From the NCBI GenBank assembly GCA_016712745.1, contig JADJQN010000006.1, forward strand, positions 124,001 to 188,000: a stretch of 64,000 bases of DNA, in the 5' to 3' direction. Origin of the DNA: Sandaracinaceae bacterium. GTDB lineage: Bacteria > Myxococcota_A > Polyangia > Polyangiales > JADJQN01. This document shows positions 8,139 through 15,895 of the stretch, in pieces (positions within the stretch are counted from its first letter, which is position 1; each line of letters starts with the position of its first letter). The position numbers and the translations under genes are program-made. The notes under the pieces were generated by a model. The model was not told where the DNA came from. It did not search any database and saw only the letters and a program-made list of their open reading frames with translations.

Positions 8139-8963
8139 ATGGGACGGTTACTCGGATACATGGCCAATCGTGCCGACCGCCTTCGCGACGCGCTCTACCA
8201 GGAGCGCGCGGCGATCACGCAAGCGCCTGGAACCACTCCCGATGGATGGGGTATGGGCTTTTACCAGGGAGGCGAAGTTCTCCACAAGAAGCGTCCGCAG
8301 CTAAGTGGGGAAGCAGCCAATTGGGAAGACATCGCTGGCGACGTGCGCTCGCACTGTGTCATAGCGCATTTGCGTCAAGCCACGGTGGGCGATTTCCGCG
8401 CCGAGAACACGCATCCGTTTCGTATGCGCCAATGGATTTTTGCGCACAACGGAACCGTCGATCGTTTCGCTGCGTTGCGAGAGCGCTTGCTCGAAGCGAT
8501 GCCTGATTTCGTGCGACGCAATGTTCGCGGCGACACAGACAGCGAGCACATCTTCGCGGCTATTCTCAGCTTCCTGCACGACGAAGGACATATCGATAAT
8601 TCCGAAGTCGATGACAAACCCGTCCTGCAGGCGATTCGCAACGCGGTCGCATTGATCGACCGTCTCTCGGGCGAGGTGGGGGCAAAACCCGGGGGGTTGA
8701 ATTTTGTGCTCACGAACGGGCGCAAAATGTTCGCACTTCGGCGCGGCGCTCCGATGGCGTACGTGGAGCGCCAGGGACTGCACGATCCGGAGAATCAACG
8801 CACGAGCAACATCTCTCTTCGGGAAACGGCCGAAGCCGCAGCGCTTCGCTATGTCTTGATTGTTAGTGACGGCCCCACCCCGCCGGCTGGCTACGCCACG
8901 ATGGAAGATCAATCCATCCTCGTCGTCGACCGCGATCTTCGCGTCACCAAGTACGTTCTGTAA
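8139..8963 (+). CDS. Class II glutamine amidotransferase-like protein lacking the Cys2 nucleophile
   Basis: 274 residues with a GAGGAG ribosome binding site upstream of ATG 8139. The fold of the YafJ/GATase-II family is clear: RLLGYMANRA at the N-terminus, GWGMGFY, VIAHLRQATVG, the NTHPF loop and FAHNGTVDRF. Active members begin Met-Cys and use the freed N-terminal Cys to hydrolyse glutamine. This protein reads Met-Gly-Arg-Leu-Leu-Gly (ATG GGA CGG), so the nucleophile is absent. The rest of the glutamine-site scaffold is conserved. It may be a binding or regulatory protein, or act on another substrate. It sits between a small membrane protein and a lipoprotein gene three bases downstream. Confidence 0.85.
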   Translation: MGRLLGYMANRADRLRDALYQERAAITQAPGTTPDGWGMGFYQGGEVLHKKRPQLSGEAANWEDIAGDVRSHCVIAHLRQATVGDFRAENTHPFRMRQWIFAHNGTVDRFAALRERLLEAMPDFVRRNVRGDTDSEHIFAAILSFLHDEGHIDNSEVDDKPVLQAIRNAVALIDRLSGEVGAKPGGLNFVLTNGRKMFALRRGAPMAYVERQGLHDPENQRTSNISLRETAEAAALRYVLIVSDGPTPPAGYATMEDQSILVVDRDLRVTKYVL

Positions 8964-8966
8964 ACC

Positions 8967-9557
8967 ATGAAGACGGCGTCGCTCTTTCTCGCCGTCCTCC
9001 TTGCTGCGTGCGCCGGCCCCCCGTCGCCGCGCGCGTCACACGCGCAGTCGAGCACCACGGCGGAAATTCTCACGACCGACGACCCGGCTCCTTTCGAGCC
9101 GCAGCCTTCGGAAGCCGCCGTGACCGGCCAAAGCGCCGGCATCGTTGTTGGAGGTTTGTCGCGCCAAGCCGTGCAAGTCGCACAGCTCTTCTTCGATTCC
9201 ATTCGAACGCGCGACTCGCAAATGCTTCAAGATCTAATGGGTAGTACGGTGATGCGCGGCAATCAGGCGCGCCCTTCCGCCGAAGAAATCATGATCCGAT
9301 TGTCGTATGCCGAGAGAGCGAGCTTTGGCTTGTCGGCTAGCACGGGCGACTACCTCGATTTCGCCCACGCGAGCACGGCGACAGTGGCCGAGACTTATAG
9401 TGGGCCAATCCCTCCGCTCTTGCGCGCTGACGACGTCATCGTGAGCATCGTGGTACGCCCCCTGGGGCTCGAGATGACCGAAGACATGATGTCGAACACG
9501 CAAGCGGTACGCATGATTATTCGGATGCATCCCCATCCGCGTATCGTCGGTTACTGA
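8967..9557 (+). CDS. Lipoprotein of unknown function
   Basis: 196 residues. MKTASLFLAVLLAACAG is a typical lipoprotein signal with lipobox LAAC. A Ser/Pro/Thr-rich linker to about residue 50 follows. The globular part then holds a helix with AVQVAQLFFDSIRTRDSQML and two strand regions. The size and the 'FFDSIRTRD' helix recall SnoaL/NTF2-like folds, but I cannot confirm that. It starts three bases after the amidotransferase-like stop, so it is in the same transcription unit. Confidence 0.7.
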   Translation: MKTASLFLAVLLAACAGPPSPRASHAQSSTTAEILTTDDPAPFEPQPSEAAVTGQSAGIVVGGLSRQAVQVAQLFFDSIRTRDSQMLQDLMGSTVMRGNQARPSAEEIMIRLSYAERASFGLSASTGDYLDFAHASTATVAETYSGPIPPLLRADDVIVSIVVRPLGLEMTEDMMSNTQAVRMIIRMHPHPRIVGY

Positions 9558-9569
9558 TACTGTTGCCGC

Positions 9570-9899
9570 ATGAATGCCCAGGAAGGCCAGCATCTCGTTG
9601 TGATGTGTACGACGCCTACGCGGGAGGTCGCCGACGCGCTAGCGCGGCTTCTCGTCGAGGCGCGCGCCGCAGCGTGTGTGAACATTGTCGGCGAAGTCCA
9701 CTCCGTCTATCGATGGGATGGCGACATCAGCATCGGCAACGAGTGCCAACTGATCATCAAGACCACGCGCGAGAAGTTTCCCGAGATCGAAACGTTGATT
9801 CGTACGAACCATCCTCACAAAATTCCGGAGATCATCGCGCTGCCTGTCGTGTCCGGGTCGAGCGCGTACCTGCAATGGCTGCGCGAGTCGACGAGCTAG
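9570..9899 (+). CDS. cutA: Divalent-cation tolerance protein CutA
   Basis: 109 residues, the usual CutA length. Family signatures are visible: VMCTTPTREVADALARLLVE at the N-terminus, AACVNIVGEVHSVYRWDGDI, CQLIIKTTREKFPE, and the C-terminal HPHKIPEIIALPVVSGSSAY. CutA is a compact ferredoxin-like trimer that was linked genetically to copper tolerance; its biochemical role is still unsettled. Last gene of the plus-strand group. Its stop codon lies inside the left arm of a long perfect inverted repeat that separates it from the convergent lipoprotein gene. Confidence 0.93.
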   Translation: MNAQEGQHLVVMCTTPTREVADALARLLVEARAAACVNIVGEVHSVYRWDGDISIGNECQLIIKTTREKFPEIETLIRTNHPHKIPEIIALPVVSGSSAYLQWLRESTS

Positions 9900-9960
9900 A
9901 ACGCATCTCATAAATCCCTCGGTCGGCTTCCTCGGTCGGGATTTATGAGATGCGTTCTAG
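9896..9960. terminator. Perfect 23-bp inverted repeat between convergent genes (probable bidirectional terminator)
   Basis: The arms 9896-9918 and 9938-9960 are exact reverse complements of each other (23 of 23), around a 19-base loop. The loop edge repeats a CCTCGGTCGG block directly. The left arm contains the cutA stop codon, and the opposite gene's stop begins two bases past the right arm. There is no T-tract, but the predicted hairpin is very strong and could stop transcription from both sides. Confidence 0.7.
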
Positions 9961-9961
9961 G

Positions 9962-12900
9962 TCAGAGGCGAAAAAGATATACGGCGCCAGCGTTCATCGC
10001 GGAGTTGTCGGTGATCGATCCGTCGATGCCGACGGCGCCGCTGTCTTCCTGACCCGCCGCGACCCCCAGCAGCCGGCCGTCGGCTGAAAGCGAAATGCTG
10101 TAGCCGAAGAAGTCGTACGCGTCGGTGTTCGACGCTTTGATATAGGCTTGCTGGGCCCACACACCCGCCGACCTCGTAAAGAGATAAGCCGCTCCCGAGA
10201 ACGGAGCCGTGTTGTTGCTCTGATCGCCGTCGATGCCCGTTGCGTTGCTGCCTTCGCCCCACGAGGCGACGGCGAGCGTATTCGCATCGGCGGAGAACGC
10301 GAGGTCGTTGCCGAAGAAGCCGTTGGTGCGGGCGTTGGATGCTTTGATATATGCATCCTGTGACCAGGACCCCGAGATTCGTGTGAAGACGTAGACCGCG
10401 CCCGAGTACGCGGCAGCGTTGTTAGTTTGATCGCCGCCGACCCCCGTCGCATTGCTACCTTCGTAGTGCGCGCCGATTGCGAGAGTGTTGCCGTCAGCAC
10501 CAAGCCCAACCGCGGTGCCGAATCGATCCGTGCCCCCAGTATTGGACGCCTTTACGTAGGCCTGCTGAGTCCATACGCCCGCCGCGCGCGTGAAGACGTA
10601 GGCTGCACCCGACCCCGTTGCTGCGTTGCTGCTCTGGTCGCCGTTAATTCCGACGGCGCTGCTGTCTTCCTCCGGGGCTCCAACGACGACGGTGTTACCG
10701 TCCGCAGAAATCGCCGTGTCGTATCCGAACCAGTCCTGCGCGGCAGCGTTCGAGGCTTTGATATACGCCTGCTGCGACCACACACCCGCTGATCGCGTGA
10801 AAACGTAGGCGGCGCCGGACGCCGTCGCCAAGTTGTTACTCTGGTCGCCGTTGATGCCGGTGGCATTGCTATCTTCTTCACGTCCCGTCACGACGAGCGT
10901 GTCGCCATCGGCGGCGAGCGACAGGTTGAGCCCAAACGCGTCAGTCGTTCCAGTGTTCGACGCCTTGACGAATGCCTGCTGTGTCCAGGTAGTCCCCGTT
11001 CGTGTGAACACGTAAACCGCCCCCGACCACGTCCCGATGTCGTTCGACTGATCGCCATTGACGCCGGTGGCGTTGCTACTTTCGGACGTCGCGCTCACTG
11101 CGACTGTATTTCCGTCACTCGAGATGCCAACGAAGTCACCGAAGTAGTCGCCCATGCCAGTGTTTGATTGTTTCAGATAAGCCTGTTGCACCCACGTGCT
11201 GCCGGAACGCACGAAGATGAATGCGGCGCCCGAATCCATGCGCGAGTTGTCGGTGCCGTCGCCGTTGATGCCAGTGGCGGCGCTGTCTTCGCGCCCAGCG
11301 CCCACGACCATGGTGTCGCCGTCGCCGGACACTGCGATCGTCCCAAAAATGTCACCGGCACCGATGGTTGTCGGCTTGACGTACTCACGCGGAATCACGC
11401 CGTTGTTGCCGACGGCGACATCATCGACCGCAAGCCCGTTGTAGTTCGCATCGGCACTAGTGGCGGCCGTCACAACGGTGTAAGCGGTGCGGCCATCGAT
11501 AACACCGTCGTCAACGCCCGTCACGGTGACCATCTGCGCGCTTGCCCAGTTGGACGACGTAAATGTAACCGACGCCGGCGCGACCGTACCCTCCAGCACG
11601 TTGGTGCTTGTCAATCCGATGGTCACATTGGCGGTCGGCTGCGAGGTGAGCACGAGCGTGAAGCTCGCAGTGCCGCCCACTTCGCTCGTGAGCAGACCGG
11701 ACGTCGGTGTGACGACGACGCTTGCTACGTCGTCGTCGGCGTTCGTCGCGGTCGCGTCATCAACTGCGAGTCCGTTGTACACAGCGTCGGCGCTTGCAGT
11801 GGCACTCGTTACGACGGTGAAGCCCTGATCTCCGTCGACGACCGCGTCGTCGACGCCCGTGACAGTGACCGTGTGCGGCATCGCAAAATCTGCGGCGGTG
11901 AAGGTGAGCGTCGAGGGCGAGACGGTGCCTTCCGAAGCGTTGTCGCTTGCTACTGTGATCGTCACGCCAGCGCTAGGGGCTGCGTTGAGCGTGATATCGA
12001 AAGTGTCGCTGCTGCCGTCTTCGCTCGTGTGAAGCCCGCTTGTCCGCGACACGGTCACCCCAGGGGTTTCGTCATCGCTGTTCACCGCGCTCACGTCAGC
12101 GGCATCGAAGCCGTTGTAATCCTCATCGGTGCTTACTGCAGCCGCCGTCACAATGGTGTAGCTCGCGTTGCCGTCCGCGACCGCGTCGTCCGCGCCCGTC
12201 ACCGTGACAACGTGGGCTGTTGCCCAATCTTCGACGGTTAGCGTGACACTCGGCGGGCTCACAGTTCCTTCGCCTTCATTGCTGCTTGAAAGAGCAATGG
12301 TGACGTCCGCCGTGGGGCGCGTTGTAAGCGCAACCGTGAACGTCGCGGTCGTGCCACTTTCATTCGTAACGAGGCCCGCCGTAGGATTAACGACAACTGA
12401 AGGTGGTGTCGTGACGGGCACGACGCAGTCCGCAGCTTCGTCGCAAACCCGCCCTTCCGCGCAGACGTGCCCGATCGGGCGACTCTGAAGTGCAGCACAC
12501 ACGGGCGCGTCGGTGACCGAACAATCCCAATAACCAAAGCGACATGGGTCGCTCGGCGACACGCAAATGGTGCCGCACACAATACCCTCCTCAGTCGGCA
12601 CTGGCGTGAGCGGCTCGCACCCAGCGCCCACATCGGGATTGCACCACTGCGTTGTGTCGCATGCGTCTGTGGCGCTGCCTGGCGTACACACGCCCCGAGC
12701 ACAGGTTTGCTCAGCGCACTCGGAAACTGCGCCGCACTCGCTCAGCTCGTTGCAAAAAAGTATTTCGGGGCAGAACTCTGGCGCGTCGGGTGAGCAGCGC
12801 GGATCCACGCAGCGACCTTGCAAGCAGGTGCTCAGCGCGGCCGAGCCACCCGGCACTGGACAGTCAACGCCGACGCAGTCGCGCGTAATGTGTAGCGGAA

Positions 12901-13252
12901 GAACGACGTTGCCATGCACCGAGACGGCCATGACGCGCTCGACGAGAAATGCGCCCGTCGGTCGCAGCAGGCGAACACGGATTTGATAGGACCCATCGCT
13001 AACGTCGAATGCCGCGGCTTGCTGTCCGCGTGCGTAGTCCGTCCCCAACCGCGCGACAGCCTCGTTTGAATCAAGCACGTGCCCGGCACTTCCAGCGAAC
13101 GAGCCCCCAATGAGAGTCGTCTCTACGGTGCGGAACTCCGCCCCGGGCACGAGGCCGGTGAAGAGGTGCACTTCGATTCGCGACGGCGCGTCGCTGCAAG
13201 CTGTCAGTAGACACAACGTCGCGACGAAACGAGCTAGGAGAGATGCGCGCAT
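9962..13252 (-). CDS. Large lipoprotein: Cys-rich region, three Calx-beta-like repeats and a seven-repeat FG-GAP-type propeller
   Basis: 1096 residues. The lipoprotein signal ends in LTAC (residues 16-19). A Cys-rich region covers about residues 125-280. Three ~110-residue repeats (about 283-615) share the motif VTVTG.DD...DG...Y.IVT and resemble Calx-beta or cadherin-like modules. Seven repeats of ~69 residues (about 625-1096) follow, each with AY.KASN....D.FG, a (S/A).DG.T(L/V).(V/I)GA strand, GDQ(S/T)NN and SGA.YVF.R. Seven such units suggest a closed seven-bladed beta-propeller of the FG-GAP/integrin-alpha type, with Asp/Asn-rich loops that may bind calcium. A paralogous architecture is encoded at 41.5-46 kb. 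Probably an outer-surface adhesin-like protein; its ligand is unknown. Confidence 0.85.
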   Translation of the reverse strand: MRASLLARFVATLCLLTACSDAPSRIEVHLFTGLVPGAEFRTVETTLIGGSFAGSAGHVLDSNEAVARLGTDYARGQQAAAFDVSDGSYQIRVRLLRPTGAFLVERVMAVSVHGNVVLPLHITRDCVGVDCPVPGGSAALSTCLQGRCVDPRCSPDAPEFCPEILFCNELSECGAVSECAEQTCARGVCTPGSATDACDTTQWCNPDVGAGCEPLTPVPTEEGIVCGTICVSPSDPCRFGYWDCSVTDAPVCAALQSRPIGHVCAEGRVCDEAADCVVPVTTPPSVVVNPTAGLVTNESGTTATFTVALTTRPTADVTIALSSSNEGEGTVSPPSVTLTVEDWATAHVVTVTGADDAVADGNASYTIVTAAAVSTDEDYNGFDAADVSAVNSDDETPGVTVSRTSGLHTSEDGSSDTFDITLNAAPSAGVTITVASDNASEGTVSPSTLTFTAADFAMPHTVTVTGVDDAVVDGDQGFTVVTSATASADAVYNGLAVDDATATNADDDVASVVVTPTSGLLTSEVGGTASFTLVLTSQPTANVTIGLTSTNVLEGTVAPASVTFTSSNWASAQMVTVTGVDDGVIDGRTAYTVVTAATSADANYNGLAVDDVAVGNNGVIPREYVKPTTIGAGDIFGTIAVSGDGDTMVVGAGREDSAATGINGDGTDNSRMDSGAAFIFVRSGSTWVQQAYLKQSNTGMGDYFGDFVGISSDGNTVAVSATSESSNATGVNGDQSNDIGTWSGAVYVFTRTGTTWTQQAFVKASNTGTTDAFGLNLSLAADGDTLVVTGREEDSNATGINGDQSNNLATASGAAYVFTRSAGVWSQQAYIKASNAAAQDWFGYDTAISADGNTVVVGAPEEDSSAVGINGDQSSNAATGSGAAYVFTRAAGVWTQQAYVKASNTGGTDRFGTAVGLGADGNTLAIGAHYEGSNATGVGGDQTNNAAAYSGAVYVFTRISGSWSQDAYIKASNARTNGFFGNDLAFSADANTLAVASWGEGSNATGIDGDQSNNTAPFSGAAYLFTRSAGVWAQQAYIKASNTDAYDFFGYSISLSADGRLLGVAAGQEDSGAVGIDGSITDNSAMNAGAVYLFRL

Positions 13253-13370
13253 GCAGTGGGCAGCGTTTCATGCTCTGTGCGCTCTGTCATTGGCAAGTCG
13301 CAAAAGTTGGCTGTGCAAAGACATCGCATTCGGCTCGCCGGCCAGTTCGTTTTGGTCGCGCGCGAAAATG

Positions 13371-14240
13371 TTATGTCGTAGTTCGTATGCCGAAATGCAG
13401 TGCCCAAATGCCACCGTTCGCGAATGAGAACCCCGCGGGCGCGTCGAGATTCATGACAAAGCTCATCCGGTAGGTGGTTAGCCCGGCTGTGGCTTCGACG
13501 TACGGCTCCACAGATGACTGAGCATCGTCCGTGTCGCGACGGGACGACGTCACGCCCTGCACGCGAATGCCGCCTCGCAGAAATTGCCAGATTGCGCCGG
13601 CGTCCACAGCCCCTTGCGCCACGATCCGCGTTGCTCCGCATTGATCGCTCGCCGTGCACACGAGCACGAACGCGCCCACGTCGAGGCCAAGATTGAACCA
13701 CGAATGCACAAGGACGTCGTAGTGCATGGGTACGCCCACGCCAAGGGTTGCAGGCTGAACCAGGAACTCGTCCCATCTACCCCGAGCAGATGCCGCGATG
13801 CGATTCAAGAGTCGCTCGCGACCGGTGCTGCCATCGTCCACGGCGCCCGTCGAACCCGGCACGCGCGCTACGGGGAAGCTCACCGCGCCCCCAACTCGCA
13901 TCGACGTGTGCCGTGTGAGAGTAAACCAGCTGAGCGCAAGCATCGGATTGCCGGGCTTGAAGTAGCTGGCGTCGTATGCGGGAAACACTGCTCCCGGAAG
14001 CGCGCACGCGAAATCGAAACGCGCGTGGGCGCCTAGGTACCAAACACCAAACGCAAGCGGTGTGATGCCCGTAACATCGTTTGCGGTCATCCGCGCGATG
14101 GAAAGATCGAGACCCACGGTGCCCATCGCCGCCGGGTTCGCGCGGCGGTCGCTGAGTGAGCTCGGGGTCTGAGCGAAGGACGTGCAGGCCCAAGTGAGCG
14201 TGAACATGGTGACAAAACACGCGGAGAGCCTTCGAATCAT
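13371..14240 (-). CDS. Secreted or outer-membrane protein of unknown function
   Basis: 289 residues from ATG 14240 (an in-frame GTG at 14258 would add six). The signal peptide is MIRRLSACFVTMFTLTWACTSFA, cleaved after AFA. The rest is rich in alternating hydrophobic and aromatic residues (FGVWYLGAHARFDFACALPG, then PMHYDVLVHSWFNLGLDVGA) and ends 'WALHFGIRTTT'. This pattern fits a small outer-membrane beta-barrel, although no family is recognised. There are four Cys in the middle region. The spacer to the propeller lipoprotein downstream is 118 bases, so co-transcription is possible. Confidence 0.65.
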   Translation of the reverse strand: MIRRLSACFVTMFTLTWACTSFAQTPSSLSDRRANPAAMGTVGLDLSIARMTANDVTGITPLAFGVWYLGAHARFDFACALPGAVFPAYDASYFKPGNPMLALSWFTLTRHTSMRVGGAVSFPVARVPGSTGAVDDGSTGRERLLNRIAASARGRWDEFLVQPATLGVGVPMHYDVLVHSWFNLGLDVGAFVLVCTASDQCGATRIVAQGAVDAGAIWQFLRGGIRVQGVTSSRRDTDDAQSSVEPYVEATAGLTTYRMSFVMNLDAPAGFSFANGGIWALHFGIRTTT

Positions 14241-14404
14241 ACGCGGCCGGGTTTGCACGGAATGAGCCAGGCGGCGGATGGGCGAATCCCGCGCAGCACG
14301 CAGCTCGTTTACAAATACGCCGTCCGGCTAGCTCGCAGCTTTTGCGCGACGTGCAATCGGTGCGCGTGCGACGCGCGCAATCTGCTCAGAACAACACACA
14401 TTTG

Positions 14405-14420
14405 GATTGGCATGCCAATC
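14405..14420. promoter_or_regulatory. 16-bp perfect palindrome upstream of the 14456 gene
   Basis: GATTGGCATGCCAATC reads the same on both strands and lies 35 bases before the start codon at 14456. Its position and symmetry fit a dimeric repressor operator. No regulator is encoded beside it and no other copy was noticed in the window. Confidence 0.35.
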
Positions 14421-14455
14421 GCAACGGACGACCCGAACTCGAAAGGGAATTGCAT

Positions 14456-14845
14456 ATGACTCGGCACAGCACGGTTTGGATTGACCACAAGGATGCGAAG
14501 GTTTTCTACCTCGGAGACGCCAACTTCGAGGAGAAGGAGCTGCACGCGCCGAAGTCGTACGTCACTTCAGATGGAGCCAAGCACGCCAAGCATACCGACC
14601 CGGCAACCGCAACGTTCTTCGCGAACGTCGCCAAAGTACTAACCAGTGCGGACTCGGTCTTGCTCGTCGGACCGGGCCCTGCGAAACTTGAGTTCGTGCA
14701 TTATCTAACCGCGCATAATCCTCAGCTCGCCGCGCGCGTCGTCGGCGTTGAGTCCGCCGACCACCCGACCGATCGTCAAATCGTCGCCCATGCGCGTGCG
14801 TATTTTGCGACGCACGACCGAATGGACGGCGTCCACGTCCGCTGA
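14456..14845 (+). CDS. eRF1 domain-like small protein (often named translational machinery protein)
   Basis: 129 residues from ATG 14456, preceded by GAAAGGGA. The sequence begins TRHSTVWIDHKDAKVFYLG, has a His/Lys-rich middle (AKHAKHTDP), then VLLVGPGPAKLEFVHYL and VVGVESADHPTDRQIVAHAR. I know this pattern from small bacterial proteins with an eRF1 domain 2/Pelota-like fold, annotated as host-attachment-like or translational machinery proteins. Their function is not established. A 16-bp palindrome sits just upstream and a membrane-protein gene follows 16 bases downstream. Confidence 0.7.
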   Translation: MTRHSTVWIDHKDAKVFYLGDANFEEKELHAPKSYVTSDGAKHAKHTDPATATFFANVAKVLTSADSVLLVGPGPAKLEFVHYLTAHNPQLAARVVGVESADHPTDRQIVAHARAYFATHDRMDGVHVR

Positions 14846-14861
14846 CGCCACTTCGAACGCG

Positions 14862-15884
14862 ATGCCAGACACGCGGCGACGAGTGTGGTGGTACGCGCTT
14901 GGCTACTTCGCCTGCTATGTGCCGTATAGCGGACTAACGAAGATGCTCTCCGACGGGCGCTTGGGCGCCCGCATCAGCGGGCTCTCGCTCCTGCCGCTTA
15001 CAACCATCAGCTCGGCGTTCGCCATGTTCGCCACCATATCCGCGCTTGGATGGTGGAAGTATGCGAGTCGCGCGCACATCGGACGGATCGCCATTGCCGC
15101 TCCGACACGCTGGACTTTCTTGTCCGGCGTGGCGACATCCATGATCGTCGTATCAACGACGCTGGCCTATACGTTCGCCAACGTGAGCATCCCGCTCGTG
15201 ATGCTGCTTATGCGCGGTGGCGTGCTGCTGCTTGCTCCGGTCGTAGACGCCCTCAATGGACGGCACGTCGCGCGCGCATCGCGAATTGCTCTGGTGCTTA
15301 GCCTCGTCGCTATGGGTGATACCGTTCTTGGGATCCGCGACGGGCACGTGCCGTGGCTATGCGGAGTCGACATCGCGATCTACCTCTTCGCGTACTTCGC
15401 GCGCCTGCGCTTCATGAGCCATCTTGCGAAGACCCGCGATGACGCTCAAATGAAGCGTTACTTCGTCGAAGAACAGATGGTCGCGACGCCAGTGGCCGTC
15501 GTACTTATAGCGGCGATCGCAATATTCGGAGGCCAAACTCATCTCTCCGTCGAGTTGGCGCGGGGCTACGACGTGCTCAGTCATCCGGCCTTGGGCTGGG
15601 TTCTATTGGTCGGCGTACTGTCGCAGGGCACGGGTGTGTTCGGCGGTTTGCTTCTGCTCGACGCACGCGAAAATAGTTTTTGCGTTCCGCTCAATCGCTC
15701 CTCGAGTGTGCTCGCCGGAATCGCAGCCTCCATCGCGCTTGCGTTGATCGTCGGCAGCGCGCTGCCCACGGTGTACGAGCTCGTCGGCGCCGCGCTGCTC
15801 GTCGTCGCGATGATCGTGCTGTGGGCCGCGCCGGATCATCCGCCGGCGTCATTGCCGCCCGCCGGGCCGCGAACGGCCGCATGA
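14862..15884 (+). CDS. Polytopic membrane protein, DMT/EamA-like
   Basis: 340 residues from ATG 14862. About ten hydrophobic helices are visible, for example WWYALGYFACYVPYSG, FLSGVATSMIVVSTTLAY, VSIPLVMLLMRGGVLLLAP and the C-terminal LVGAALLVVAMIVLWAA. The pattern of short paired helices with the conserved 'P.....RG' in helix 4 recalls drug/metabolite transporter (EamA) relatives, but similarity is weak and the substrate unknown. A long in-frame extension to 14748 would overlap the upstream gene and lacks hydrophobic character. Codon use resembles the neighbours. Confidence 0.65.
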   Translation: MPDTRRRVWWYALGYFACYVPYSGLTKMLSDGRLGARISGLSLLPLTTISSAFAMFATISALGWWKYASRAHIGRIAIAAPTRWTFLSGVATSMIVVSTTLAYTFANVSIPLVMLLMRGGVLLLAPVVDALNGRHVARASRIALVLSLVAMGDTVLGIRDGHVPWLCGVDIAIYLFAYFARLRFMSHLAKTRDDAQMKRYFVEEQMVATPVAVVLIAAIAIFGGQTHLSVELARGYDVLSHPALGWVLLVGVLSQGTGVFGGLLLLDARENSFCVPLNRSSSVLAGIAASIALALIVGSALPTVYELVGAALLVVAMIVLWAAPDHPPASLPPAGPRTAA

Positions 15885-15895
15885 AAGAGCTGCGG

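Noticed and set aside
11168..12241. 357-codon plus-strand frame over the propeller/repeat lipoprotein
   Set aside because: The opposite strand encodes clear repeated domains with a lipobox; this frame only mirrors those repeats.
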